DNA of 64,000 nucleotides from Homalodisca vitripennis (GCF_021130785.1 NC_060212.1:144587001-144651000); one strand, 5' to 3'. Positions 1-12,261 are shown, counted from the stretch's first letter. Translations and numbers: made by a program. The notes: generated by a model from the sequence alone, not told the origin.

Positions 1-1312
1 TTTGTGATATTTTATATTTTATATACAACAATTTATTGGCATATTAACAGTAATGAATGTAAAACATGAATAAAATACCTTAAATGAAGCTTTTATCGTT
101 GACAGCAACCGTTATGCTGCATCACATGGCTAATCAAAGTGAGCAACCAACAAAGGCTTTGACGTCGGAATATTTCTTTTGTGCGATCGGTTTCACAATT
201 CCCAATATAGTTTTGTAAGATACATACGCTTTATTTTGTTGGATATAATATTTCTAGTACATTATTAAAGATCCTAACAGGTCCTCCTGACCTGGATAAC
301 CCACGTGGTCTTGTCCTGACAGTCTGTGGATAATAGTGACTTGATTCCTCTTAGAAACACAAGTTACACGTGGTCTAAGGTCGAAACTTATATATGTTAA
401 GTTCAAAAGATGAAAGAGCAATCCTGTTTGACTGTATGTCCCTTTTTCTTGTACGTGCCATGATTCCTAGAGGAAAATCCCTGAGGGTTTAATACTTGGA
501 ACACAGGAAGAAACATATCGATTTTTGTGTGTCGAAAGGTCTGTACGTCTTTGTGGTAACTAGTGATTTAAAGATCTTGAAAACTTGGTAAATAGGTTTT
601 CTCGTGGTCACTGAAAGGCCTTCTTCTATTCTGATCTTAATAGAAGACAGCAACAATTAAATAATAGAAGAGGTCAATAATTAAAATTGTAGTCCGCCCA
701 TCTGTCTTTTCCATAATGTGCGCTACTTATCTCATCACGTTCTGTCGGAATATTTCGACAGCCCGTTTCATCAGTTTATTTAAATATTACTTTGTTTTTT
801 TACAAAAAAAGTATGAATAGATAAATTTAAAACTACGAAGGTACACTTTGAAAGATTAAAATCTTTACGATATTTTATGAGTAGTTCTCGATCAGGCGGG
901 CAGAATGGACGGATATACAGGTCGAAGCATTTTACATCAAGGAGAGAACCTAATGAAAAAAGTTTTACTAGTAGAGGTTGTACATATCTATCATATTAAT
1001 TTACGCTTAAAACACATGCAGGATAAGTCTTAAATCCTATGGAATAAAATTCTCCTGTACTAGAAGTCAAAGACAAAAGCCTGTTATGATTCTATGGGTT
1101 TCTCTGTTGTTCCAAAAAATATCGTAATGCATAGGGAGATTCGCCCTACTCCTATTCTCCTTTAAAACGTGAAAATTACCTTAAAGACAATAAAAAAACG
1201 ACAACTGAACAGCAAGTTCAAATATTCGCAACGTGATAGTTACTTTTCAACCACTAAAGAAAAAAATAGAATATGAATTGCATTGTCAGCAATTTAATTT
1301 TGAATTGGTTTC
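1..1312. other. AT-rich intergenic DNA, nothing recognised
   Basis: No long open frame, repeat or recognisable protein fragment was seen in either strand. The composition is similar to the rest of the non-coding window. Confidence 0.6.
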
Positions 1313-1313
1313 C

Positions 1314-1409
1314 ACCCCCCCCCCCCCCCACCCCCCCCCCCCCCCACCCCCCCCCCCCCCCACCCCCCCCCCCCCCCACCCCCCCCCCCCCCCACCCCCC
1401 CCCCCCCCC
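1314..1409. repeat. Perfect 16-bp minisatellite, unit A followed by 15 C, six copies
   Basis: Single A residues occur at 1314, 1330, 1346, 1362, 1378 and 1394, each followed by exactly 15 C, with the next A at 1410. The spacing is exactly 16 bp with no interruption. The opposite strand is nearly pure G and could form G-quadruplexes, while this strand could form an i-motif. The proline-rich open frame across it is a by-product of the repeat. An assembly or homopolymer sequencing artefact cannot be excluded. Confidence 0.95.
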
Positions 1410-1642
1410 AAGCTTATTAAAGTCTACCTGAATTAACTAATATTTTGAGACTTTGGAAAATGGCAACGAATATGAGGAAAATATATGTGAGATATTTCTC
1501 AAAAGTGCAGAGATTTGTTTCAAGTGGCTTCAACATGTGGGTTTGGTACCTGGTAACCCATGGGGAGAATTCTTTCCTTCATTTCATAAAAGCGGTTGCT
1601 TATTGATATCAAGCTGGGCAAATTTATAAATATTGTTAGGTT

Positions 1643-2636
1643 TAAGAATGTAATCATCGATACCTAATCATTCGAATCTCAAATCCTAGACTATCAATCG
1701 ATATAAAGTATCTATTCTCAGTAACAATCATATGTTTTTTAAATTAAATTATGAAATCTTAACATTGACAGTGCTCAAAAACAAATTATTATAACCAAAA
1801 TTAGGAAAACTGAAGACGGACCATATTTGCTCCTCTCACAGTTTACAGTTGTTTCTTTCCCACAGATTTCACATAATGGGTTTTTCCGCACGAGTCCAAC
1901 ATGTTGAAGTCATGAAAAACATGTCTTATCATCTTTCAAAGCAATGTCGTGTAGTTTTATAACATTGACTGTCATTTTTAATAATCAAATGTTACTTATA
2001 TATATAAAATTGAAATATTACATTAAGACTATTATTAGAAAGTGTTTACAGCTATTGATATAATTATTTAATTAATCATTAAAAATAATGGGTAGGGTAC
2101 GATAAGCGGACCCGGTTTTTTATATCGAAATTGGCAAACGATATTACTTAATCATAACCATCGATATAATCAATCGATACTGATTAATAACTTTAACACA
2201 AAATTAACTTAAATAATCTTTATCAACAGTTGTAAACACTTTCAAATAATACTCGTAATGTAATATTTCAACTTTATATAACTAGCCTAACATTTTATTA
2301 TTAAAAATGGCAGTAAAATTTTAGGAAAACTACATTCGACAATGCTTTGAAAGATGATAAGACATGTTCTTCAACATGTTGGACTCGTACCGAAAAACGT
2401 ATGTGAAAACTTGTGGGAAAGAAAACTTAACTGTAACTGTGAGAGCAGCAAATATGATTGTCTTCGGTTTTCCTAATTTTGGTTATAATAAATTGTTTGA
2501 TCACTGTAAATATTAAATTCATATTTTAATTTAAAACATATGAATTGTTATTGAGGACTATAAATACTTTTTATATTGATTGATAGCTAGTCTAGGATTT
2601 GAGATGCGAATATTAGGTATCGATGACTACATTCTT
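1643..2636. repeat. Large imperfect foldback repeat
   Basis: Sequence from 1643 to about 2080 reappears as its reverse complement at about 2205-2636. Matching landmarks are AATGTAATCATCGATACCTAA on the left against TTAGGTATCGATGACTACATT on the right, and AAACATGTCTTATCATCTTT against AAAGATGATAAGACATGTTC. The arms differ by scattered substitutions, so the palindrome is old. It has no coding capacity and looks like a non-autonomous foldback or MITE-like element. Confidence 0.8.
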
Positions 2637-2780
2637 CGATATAAAAAAAACCGGGTCCGCTTATCGTACTCTACCCAAAATAATTAATCAGTATTGATTG
2701 ATTATATCGATGGTTATGATTAAGTAATATTGTTTGCAATTTTGATATAAAAAACCGGATCCGCTTATCGTACCCTACCC
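2090..2780. mobile_element. Foldback DNA element with about 100-bp terminal inverted repeats
   Basis: The left end GGGTAGGGTACGATAAGCGG at 2090 is matched by its reverse complement ending at 2780, and the inverted match extends inward about 100 bp (2090-2190 against 2685-2780). A third copy of the terminus, inverted, lies at 2649-2677, directly after the right arm of the overlapping foldback. This points to nested or repeated insertion of one family. No transposase frame and no convincing target duplication are visible, so the superfamily is not assigned. Confidence 0.7.
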
Positions 2781-3648
2781 TTGTTACTGTTATTTATAAC
2801 TCTTATTGTATGTGATTTTTTACACATCGAAGTGGGATAGTATAATTGAATTGTTCGATAACCTCAATAGAATAAAGAGTGTAGGCCACTTATTACAGTC
2901 TCCCCTCAAATTGTTCAATACAAAATAACCCAATAACAAGTGTAGCCCGCTTATTAAAGTCTCCCCAAAACGGTCTAACATGATTAATTATCAATATCTA
3001 AAGATCAATGCTTTATTCAATAGTTTTTATATTTCCAATTGATAATCATGATTTGATTGTGGTGGTGGCTGCTTATTATTTTGCTGCCTTCTTTCTAGAA
3101 TATCTAACTGATTTATGATAGATTGAACGAAACTTATAATAATAGGTCAACTAGGTATATTTAACTTAAAAGTACCTAGGTCTATTAAACACCAGCAAAC
3201 TGATAGTTTCAGCAAAGTCTTGGCATTATGCCTACTAAATTCTATCCATTATAAAATTGGTTGTATTTAGTGAGAAATTAAATTGATACATTTATATAAC
3301 TATTCTGAATTGGTGGACCTGAATAGGAGAATAAATAGGCCTACTTACTTTCCCATAATTCATTTGAAGACAGCCAGGCATTTCGTCGAAATTGAATTCA
3401 CTTGCAATATAAGATATTATAAAATCGGAAAAACTTAAATGTAAAAAACAATAATAAAAGAAAGAATTAAAATCCTCACTTAAACTCCTTTTCTTTAGTC
3501 AAGATGATTGACGAAAATGGAGTCTACCGTCTACATTGGCTTTTGACCACGGCACAAACACTGACTCACTCAAGCAATTGCAAAGAAGAAAATACGTTTG
3601 AGAAACGTCGAAAACTGACTGAAAAATATTCATAGACGACTGAATGTA

Positions 3649-3654
<6 letters not shown>
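2781..3654. other. Non-coding, nothing recognised
   Basis: No open frame or repeat of note was seen. The interval separates two palindromic elements. Confidence 0.5.

Positions 3655-3685
<31 letters not shown>
3655..3685 (+). repeat. Poly(A) tract of 31 bases
   Basis: An uninterrupted run of 31 A lies immediately before the left arm of the next large inverted repeat. It may be the tail of a retroposed copy, but no retroelement body was recognised upstream. Confidence 0.8.
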
Positions 3686-3686
<1 letters not shown>

Positions 3687-5852
3687 AGTAGCAGTCGTGG
3701 GACTGCGATAGAAGTGAAAACGGAAACTATTAAGTTGAGAGTAATTAACAATACGTTATAGTAGCAGTAAATCTGTAATTGTAAATGTGACACGTTTTTT
3801 AATTTTCCAATTTTAAAATCCACGAAAAAATATTATCAAATAACTAGAAATCTATTTTACCACGCTAGTAAGATAAATCTTTATACCGTAAATAATATTC
3901 ATTTCATGATGAAGAGGTTAAATATTAAATTAAGAGTTGAGAGTAATTAACAATACGTTATAGTAGCAGTACATCTGTAATTGTAAATGTGACGCGTTTT
4001 TAGTTTTCCAATTTTAAAATCCACGAAAAAAATATTATCAAATAACTAGAAATCTATTTTACCACGCTAGTAAGATAAATCTTATACCGTAATAATACTC
4101 ATTTCATGATGAAGAGGTTAAATATTAAAAACATAATTAAAATGAATAATGCTAAATTTTAAATACAAATATTCGTACAAATATTATTAAAAATGTTTAA
4201 AAATATATTCGTTGTTTTCATTAATCCATTTATAAGTGAGTAAACACCGAGTGAACAACAGTGAGTTGAACACCGTTGTAAATAATACAGTTATTGCTAC
4301 GGATAAAGTATATAATTGCAATAACAATTAAAACCCACAATATTTTTAAAACTAATAAATTAGTTTTAAATTAACTTGGTTCTTTCGTAAAGGTATTTTT
4401 ATTGCACAATAAACTAATTTATTGAGTTAATACGGTATCAGTGAGCCAATGCGCAACTACAGTTCCGGCAGAAACGTTCACTCATCACTTCATACGCTAC
4501 TACAAGCTAAACTAACTAAACTTCCAATAAAAAAATGATAAATTAAAAAAAAATATTCATTTATTTTCACACACAACTTTCTCGCTGACAAATTTTGTCT
4601 GACCAAAAAATAAAAAAAATCCTCGCTTACTACTTTTTTCTTGTCATTGTAAACGCTATGTAAAATGTAAACAATAATCAAAATTATTTCGAAATTTTTT
4701 TGAAGTGAAAACTTCTTTAGGCGCGTTGAGCGTTTTGGTAGAGGGTAAAATCCTCGGTTCGCGTCACCGACATGCTAATGATACTAACCTGCATGAAAAA
4801 GGTCAGTCTCGCTGTGTTTTTTTAACCGTAGACTTGGCCGCGGACTACTAACCTGCATGAAAAAGTCAGTCTCGCTGTGTTAAAACTGTCCCGGCGGAGT
4901 ATGAAAACAGACTGCGAAAATCAGTGACCTTTTACGGCTTCCTCTCGCGATTTAAAAGTGAAGCCAATGTCGTACAATTCTGTAAGATGCGTCAAATTAA
5001 ATCTCTTAATATTGGCAATCTATGGTTACATTTTTAAATATAAAAAAAATTTCGAAATAATTTTGATTATTGTTTACATTTTACATAGCGTTTACAATGA
5101 CAAGGAAAAAGTAGTAAGCGAGGATTTTTTTTATTTTTTGGTCAGACAAAATTTTGTCAGCGAGAAAGTTGTGTGAAAATAGAAGAATATTTTTTTTTTT
5201 AATTTATCATTTTTTTATTGGAAGTTTAGTTTAGCCTGTAGTAGGCGTATGAAGTGATGAGTGAACGTTTCTTCTGCCGGAACTGTTAGTTGGCGCATTG
5301 GCTCACTGATACCGTATTAACTCAATAAATTAGTTTATTGTGCAATAAAAATACCTTTACGAAAGAACCAAGTTAATTTAACTAATTTATTAGTTTTAAA
5401 AATATTGTGGGTTTAATTGTTATTGCAATTATATACTTTATCCGTAGCAATAACTGTATTATTTACAACGGTGTTCAACTCACTGTTGTTCACTCGGTGT
5501 TTACTCACTTATAAATGATAATGAAAACAAGAATATATTTTTAAACATTTTTAATATTTGTACGAATATTTTGTATTTAAAATTTAGCATTATTCATTTT
5601 AATTATGTTTTTTATATTTAACCTCTTCATCATGAAATGAGTATTATTACGGTATAAGATTTATCTTACTAGCGTGGTAAAATAGATTTCTAGTTATTTG
5701 ATAATATTTTTTCGTGGATTTTAAAATTGGAAAAATTAAAAACGCGTCACATTTACAATTACAGATGTACTGCTACTATAGCGTATTGTTAATTACTCTC
5801 AACTTAATAGTTCCGTTTTCACTTCTATCGGCAGTCCCACGACTGCTACTGT
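3686..5852. repeat. Kilobase-scale inverted repeat, arms 3686-4700 and 5041-5852
   Basis: The left arm starts at CAGTAGCAGTCGTGGGACTG and reappears inverted at the end of the right arm as CAGTCCCACGACTGCTACTG. Similarity is high over several hundred bases, including the blocks around 4260-4500 and 5280-5510. The spacer, about 4701-5040, is the terminal repeat of the overlapping element. The short open frames inside are mirror images of one another and are not genes. Confidence 0.85.
3734..4130 (+). repeat. Tandem duplication of about 202 bp in the left arm
   Basis: The block starting GTTGAGAGTAATTAACAATA at 3734 repeats at 3936 and both copies end in GAAGAGGTTAAATATTAAA. The right arm of the inverted repeat carries only one copy, so the duplication arose after the arms separated, or one copy was lost there. 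Confidence 0.85.
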
Positions 5853-6990
5853 TTTTTTTAATATTTAAAAATGTAACCAATAGATTTGTCAATATTAAGA
5901 GCTTTTAATTTGACGCACCTTACAGAATTGTACGACATTGGCTTCACTTTTAAATCGCGAGAGGAAGCCGTAAAAGGTCACTGATTTTCGCAGTCTGTTT
6001 TTCATACTCCGCCGGGACAGTTTTAACACAGCGAGACTGACTTTTTTCATGCAGGTTAGTAGTCCCGCGGCCAAGTGTACGGTTAAAAAAATTATGGTTG
6101 CCTGTAAAGTCGGTTTTAACGGGCGAAGATTTTACGTGACAACGTCTTTTTCCTCGGTAGAATATTTATTGATATGAATATTATTAAATTGCACAATAGG
6201 AACAAGGAAATTGAATAAAAATAAGAATTGCACAAATTTTAACTATAGAAATATATTTTTGTTTACTAAAAACATTGTACATAATTTGAAAATAATTAAA
6301 ATTTGTTATTGTAAATGGTAAAGTTGAATAAAACATTTACTAAAATTGGAATTTGAAATTCTTGCTAAAACACAGTTAAATTCTAACTCCGCGCGTGGTG
6401 ATTGGTCGGTTTAGTTCGTTTGTTTGGTCGCACTGTTATGACAGGTTAGAGTTATAATTTGTTATTTTAAATGTTTGACTAGCAATACGCGCTGTTTCTT
6501 CTCAATCGACTGAATTACGATTGATTGCAGAGTGATTTAAACTAATATTATTTACTTAACACTATCAACATTTGTCATTAGTATGACATAAACCTATAAA
6601 CTCAGTTTCTCAACTTTTGTGTCAATCTAACAATTAATCAATCAATCATAGTTTTACGATAATGAAATATCAGTGTACAATTATTTACCTTTATTGTTGT
6701 AAATGACGAAATCTAAGCACTCCACATTTTCACGAATAAACATAGCTCTCTGCTTTATCCCGTGCGCCGGACCCACTGGACGGGCATCGTAACGTTACCG
6801 GGCGTTACACTTTTTCATGAGTGACTCCGAGCCGCAACCTAATTTAAGACGTTGTCACGTCAAAACACAGCGAGACTGACTTTTTCATGCAGGATTAGTA
6901 TCATTAGCATGTCGGTGACGCGAACCGAGGATTTTACCCTCTAACCAAAACGCTCAACGCGCCTAAAGAAGTTTTCACTTCAAAAATTCT
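4701..6990. mobile_element. DNA element with about 340-bp terminal inverted repeats, interrupted by an insertion
   Basis: The left terminus GAAGTGAAAACTTCTTTAGG at 4701 is the reverse complement of CCTAAAGAAGTTTTCACTTC ending at about 6984. The left repeat runs to about 5040. Its inverted partner is split: 5853-6090 matches the inner part and about 6865-6990 matches the outer part. Between them lies an unrelated insertion of about 775 bp. No transposase is encoded. The sub-block GTCAGTCTCGCTGTGTT occurs twice in the left repeat. The superfamily is unknown. Confidence 0.75.
6091..6864. mobile_element. Insertion nested in the right terminal repeat
   Basis: This block splits an otherwise continuous inverted repeat exactly at an A-rich point (GGTTAAAAAAA before, AAAACACAGCGAG after). 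It carries short inverted ends: ACGTGACAACGTCTT near 6134 against AAGACGTTGTCACGT near 6850. No coding sequence was recognised. It is inferred to be a small DNA element that landed later than its host element. Confidence 0.6.
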
Positions 6991-7340
6991 ACTGCAGTTC
7001 CATCTGCTCTGACTTTACAAACTAAGCATCAGTCTATGACTTCTAACTGATTCATGATCAGCTGGTGAGCTTGGTGTTAATCACCTCTCTTAAGACTCTA
7101 ATTAATTACTATAATCGTGTGCAACAATGTTGTAGAAGTAGTTACTGACTTAATTTAAATACCTGTAAAATAATGTGATAACACTGTAATACACAGCTGC
7201 ACCGTGTAATGGGTCAGGGTTCGTCTCGTGACTCGCCTACATTAGTAACTGTATTTGTTTTTCGTTCTTTCGTATGTAATAAGATACTTTAAAACTCTTT
7301 TTAAATATACATTATTCCAAACTATCGTCCTACTAAATGA
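6991..7340. other. Non-coding, nothing firm
   Basis: No clear frame is visible. The stretch lies just upstream of a LINE endonuclease fragment and may be its decayed 5' part. Confidence 0.4.
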
Positions 7341-8100
7341 GTGTTTACAATAATTAAATTGAATACCCATTCCCTATTTCTCAGTGTTGTTTATGTTCCA
7401 CCTAAAAAACCAATCAGAGAATATACAGATTTCTGCTCTATTTTTGAAGAGACTCTGCTCACTTTGAACCCGACTGGGTTTGTTCCATTGCTTGCCAACC
7501 AGAGATTTAGGTGCACCCTGTGAAAACTTCTCTCGACACATCTTTTTGCTCTATTAAAAATCTATCCAAACTCTTTTATCTTCAACAATTCAGAAGAGTA
7601 AAAAATTAGTAAAATAAATTATTGCATCTTGTCTTCTCTTCTCTAATCTCTAAAAAAATTAAATTTAAAACGTGTTCTTGTTGTAAAAAAAGGTAAAATT
7701 ACTAGTTGTTACAGTCCTTTATCAGTGAAATCCCAAGCACCGCAAGTGTCTGTACTGTCTGCAACACTATTCATTATTTCTTTAAAGATGTATTGCGATT
7801 AAAATTTTGTGATAAAATATCAGCTTTTGCAGATAGTGTAGAATTTTTCTATTCACACTCTAATAAAATTATTTTAGGTGAAATGATTTAAAAAAATTTA
7901 AATCCTTTAATAAATGGTGTAGATTTGATAAAATGCAATGAAATGTTGATAAGACTACATTTATAAATTTTGGTGCAATGAGATTCAATTTGCCAATATC
8001 TCTCAAGTACCATTCAAATAATTGTAAGTTAGTAAATTGTAACTGTCAAGAGATCTAAAGAGCTCACAGTATAAGTTATTTAGGTACTATTAGATCAAAG
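7341..8100 (+). pseudogene. Decayed LINE fragment (endonuclease then reverse transcriptase)
   Basis: The first open stretch, 7341-7523, contains FLSVVYVPP and YTDFCSIFEE, which resemble the endonuclease-exonuclease-phosphatase domain of non-LTR retrotransposons. About 180 bp downstream, 7706-7891 contains KISAFADSVEFFYSHS, resembling the palm motif of reverse transcriptase with the FADD core degraded to FADS. A further frame to about 8100 gives KTTFINFG and SISYLGTI, typical of the region after the catalytic loop. Many stops and frame changes show that it is dead, and most of the middle of the element is deleted. Confidence 0.65.
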
Positions 8101-8109
8101 CTTTCTCTG

Positions 8110-11100
8110 CCCAGCACCCGGCCCACTAAGTTTTGTTTTTTGGACTCCCCTTTTGCTACCGCAGAAGAGCTTCAGGCGCGTTGTCGGAACATAGTATTTC
8201 TGTAGGCGATGGCTTCTGCAACTCCGCACTAGAAGGGGAAAAATCTTTGGTTGGTCTCCCTTCACTGCGACTCTGTGATAATACCCGACTGATCAAAGAC
8301 ATTTACAATATAGACAAAGTATTCTACGTACGTGTTGCTGTCCGCCTCTTTATAAAACCGCCTGGTCCCCATCCATTGCCACCAATGTCAACAGTTCGGA
8401 CATGGATCAGATAATTGCGGTCGGCCTGACAGATGTTGTGGTGCGATGTGGACGATCGCTTTGTCCCGGTCTTGTGGAGCTCCGACTGACAAATTAGGCA
8501 ATTGTTGCAATTGTGGGGAAGCGCACAATGCTAATTATGGCGGGTGCCGGTTTTTTATCAGCACAAAAGATCCAGGAATTTTGGCCCAAACCGGTGATAT
8601 ATCGTTACAGCAACTGATTGCCTTATTAAAGGCCATGATCATATTGAGCTCATTGGTTCCGCTACGAGGTCTTTCACAGCCAGACTCGATGAATAATCAC
8701 GTCCAACGAGTCTGCTAGCAGTTGGATGATAACCACCTCGTCAACAGTGACAACAGCTCGGGTGAAGCCTCATCCTTATTGAGTGATGTCCTCGAGACTG
8801 TTCGTCGGCGTAACCATCGACAGCCCTGAAACCCGACAAATGGGAGGACCGCTGCCGGGTTTTGTTCTGATGCTTTTTTAGAGAGGCCGATGATCTCACG
8901 ACCCCTTGCATCACCAGCACAACCGTCAAATCTCTACCTCGATCACGCTGTGCTTCTCCTGTGACTCCTCGGGTTTTATTCATCTCATCCGCGGGATCGA
9001 CCTTCGAAACTGCCCCAATATTATTGTGAACAACTGCATAGACCTACTACGGCTCGCCCGGCGAAGTTCACTGTCGTTGATGAAAATTGCCTTTTTAAAG
9101 GCCACAACAACGTTTCTGACTCTATTCAACACACACCCGCTGCTGAACCCCTCAGGGAAGTATTGGGAACTATCCAAAATTACTGTTCTGCTCTAGAATC
9201 TCCTCAACTGTCTCATGCCCACTCGCCATGTCTAGACAGTTTCGTCTCATTACGTGGAACTGCAGATCTATCAGAAATAGGCGTCATTAACTCATTTCCT
9301 TTATTACTATGACGTTGACTTTATCTTTGTTCAGAAATCTCATCTCTCTGTACAAAATTCCTTATCATTCCAAATTGTCTTCTTTATCATACCGATCGAC
9401 CAATTCAACCTGGTGTTCTTCTATCTGGTGGAACTACTATTCTCGTTCATCGTTGAGTTTCGCACGGTTACATCTCTCGCTTAAACTTTGTTAGCGAAAT
9501 CAATATGGTTGCTTCTTCTTTTGGCGGACCTGAAATCCTGCTATCTTTAATGTATAACTCTTCTCGTTCACGGATTACTCCCGTTGAACTTGATCAGCGT
9601 TTTTCTCCTGGCCACTAAGCTATCTTAACTAATGAATTTAATAACAAACATATTGATTGGGGCTGCAAACTTGTCAAACACTGAAGGTCGTCGTTTCCAC
9701 TCCTATGTTTCAACGTGTTCGCATGTTTATGATGGTGCGCCTGCTTCACTAACTAATTTCCCACAAAATTCGTTCCTCAATTCTGGGAATGTTGGATTTG
9801 TCCTGCATACTGAACTCACGTGCTGTCGATTTCATCGTTTATCTTTCTTCAGACCACATAGCGTGATTCTTAACCTGGAATGTCCCGTCCACTACCGCCT
9901 ATCCCCTGGGGGTCGCCCTAAGACGAATTGGACTAGTTTCATGATTATCTAGCAGACTGTTTACTTCCCGTTCCTGACGTTGCGTCTATTGACGACCTTG
10001 ACAATTGCGTGTCTTCGCTGTAGGCTACTGTTGCTCATTCCAAGTCACCTGGTGGCGCTGTTCCCGATCATATTCGGCGATTACCTGAATTCTTCCAAGA
10101 GAAGTGCGGCTCCGCCGTCGGCTCGGGAGGCGGTGGGCAACGTTCTAGGATTCCAGCAGACAGAGCTGCGTTTAAACGCCAGTTTGATAAAATTCAAAAA
10201 GTTACTACAGAACTATTGTGCAGGACGATGGAAATAATGTCTTCCAGGATACCCTCGACGCTGTTTACAATTCCCATTGACAATGACGTCTGGGCGAGAA
10301 TCCTGCAGCCCGAGAAGCCGGTAAACCACCCATTTTGTTGGTAAACAAATCTGGTTTAGCTCTCCCAGGGTTTAGCTGTAGCATTTTGAGGACACTAATG
10401 TAACAGCAATTTTCGCCGAATCTGGCGTTGAAGACCCAGCCCACAGTGACCACGTTTACCTGTGGCTGGAGGCTTTCGATCAAGAGTTTCTGATGAGCGA
10501 ACCGATCGGACCTGTATAATGGTAAAGTTGCCGCCTTCCCTCTCGGCTGTGTCCTCAGAAAGCAGCTAGTCCCGATAATGTTGGTTCTACGGCCTTAAAC
10601 TGCTCCCGGAATGGGTGTTGCATTGGGTCACTGCGATCATGGACTTCTGCCTCGCTCTTGGACACTTTCTAACACCTTAGAAGCTTGATATGCTCACACT
10701 TATTACCAAACCTGGCGAGCAGTGGTTCCACCTGAGAACTAAAAGCCGATTTCCCAACTCCCACCATTCTCTAAGGTTTTTGAGCGTTTATACTGACCAG
10801 GTTTTCCTGAGCACTTCCACCATTAGATACATAATGATCAGTACAGTTTTTGTTGGAACTTTGTCACCCTCCAGCTCGAAAAGAGTTGTTATTACCCTTT
10901 TCGACAAATTTAATGACCGCCTGTTCACTACTGAAGTTAGCTAGAATATTATAGTAAGGGTTTGGACAGGGCGCAATTCCCTGCCACGTCAGATCTTCCA
11001 TATACTTTGCTCTTTCTTGAATGGACGTCATTTCTATACCTCTGTTAGGACGTCCAATCCTTTGTGCGACCAGTGACAACTGGTGGGCCACAGGGGTTGG

Positions 11101-11455
11101 TTTTTTGGGCGATCCTCTCTCTGTGGTATATCGATGACATGCTTCTCTCGTCAAGGATCTACACTGCTCTTTATGCAGACGATGCCCTCTTCATGGCACC
11201 ATGACGAAACCATCCAGTGAAGAGCTTGACCACATTGTAGAAAAAATGTGAATGGAAAAATGTGTAGCATTACACTCATAGCTGCTTTGTAAACGAAGAA
11301 CAAATGAGTTGTGCTCATAATTGCAGGGGATGGTATCCAAGAAAATCCCCGTCATGATGTTCTCTTTAGGCTTTTAAGAAAGTTGGAGGACAGGGTGGGT
11401 GAACCGGTTTTTTCATTCCCTCGTCGAGTGACTGATAGTCCTTGATATAACAGTA
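8110..11455 (+). pseudogene. Decayed Jockey-like LINE (gag zinc knuckle, endonuclease, RT)
   Basis: The parts lie in the order expected for a Jockey-type element. Near 8380-8560 the frames give CHQCQQFGHGSDNC and NCCNCGEAHNANYGGC, which are CCHC zinc knuckles of a gag-like first ORF. At about 9225-9285 the frame reads RQFRLITWNCRSIRN, the start of an endonuclease domain. At 10080-10250 there are pre-RT fragments, and at 11130-11205 the frame reads YIDDMLL followed by LYADDALFMA, with the catalytic YADD at 11172-11183. Frameshifts and stops interrupt all parts. Both ends are approximate. Confidence 0.75.
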
Positions 11456-12261
11456 GTAGTAGCATATAGTTATCAAAAATGTTTGACTGCCTGATACTTA
11501 TGCTCTAAACCTTCGATAGTCACAAAGGTTTGTACTGTGTGTACATATTGTAATCTGGACATTCAGGTTTTATTTTAATATTGAAAAGGGCAATATCTTG
11601 TTGATTAAAAAGTGCTAAACGAATTCTGATTTGTACAAGCAGAAAACAGTACAAGCATGAATGCTATGCTGACCTTGATTACAGATAGGAAAAAATATAG
11701 TTCAATACACAAAAACAAAGACGTTTACAGTATTGGAAAATGGCGGCCATCTTAAAAAAATTTGAAAGTGTATTCCTGAGTGAAACTTAAAATTGAGCAA
11801 GTTCCAAATTTAAAGTGTGGTGCTAAGTCGTGTAATTAAAAAGTTAGCTATTGGACCACTTTAAAAAAACTCACTCGGTATATTTCTTGTGTGCGTGTGT
11901 ATGTCACTGAATTCCTCCTAAACGACTGGACCGATTTTGACGAAATTTTGTGTGTGTGTTGAAGGGATTTCGAGAATAAATTAGATTCACAATTTGATCC
12001 ACTGGAAAATGTTTTTTTAATTAAATTTTAATTTATAAGTAGTTTTTGATTTTGGAAGGTTTTACCTTTGAACCGGCAGACTGCGCTGCGACACGTAATA
12101 CAAAATTAACTGATACTTAACAGCTGTTAATACTTTCAGCTAAAATTCATCGAAGAGGCAGAAACATTTTTGTTTACATTTAATATTTAGAAAATGATTA
12201 TTGTAAAGTGCTTGATCAGTAGTGCAAACTGTTAAAATAAACTAATCATACCAGAGCATTG

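Noticed and set aside
1233..1436. Proline-rich open frame
   Set aside because: It is a direct translation of the C-rich minisatellite and has no conserved start or neighbour.
4490..5176. Two similar small ORFs on opposite strands
   Set aside because: They are the two arms of an inverted repeat read in mirror orientation and show no protein family resemblance.
8741..9196. Overlapping ORFs on both strands
   Set aside because: They are frame shadows within the decayed Jockey-like LINE.
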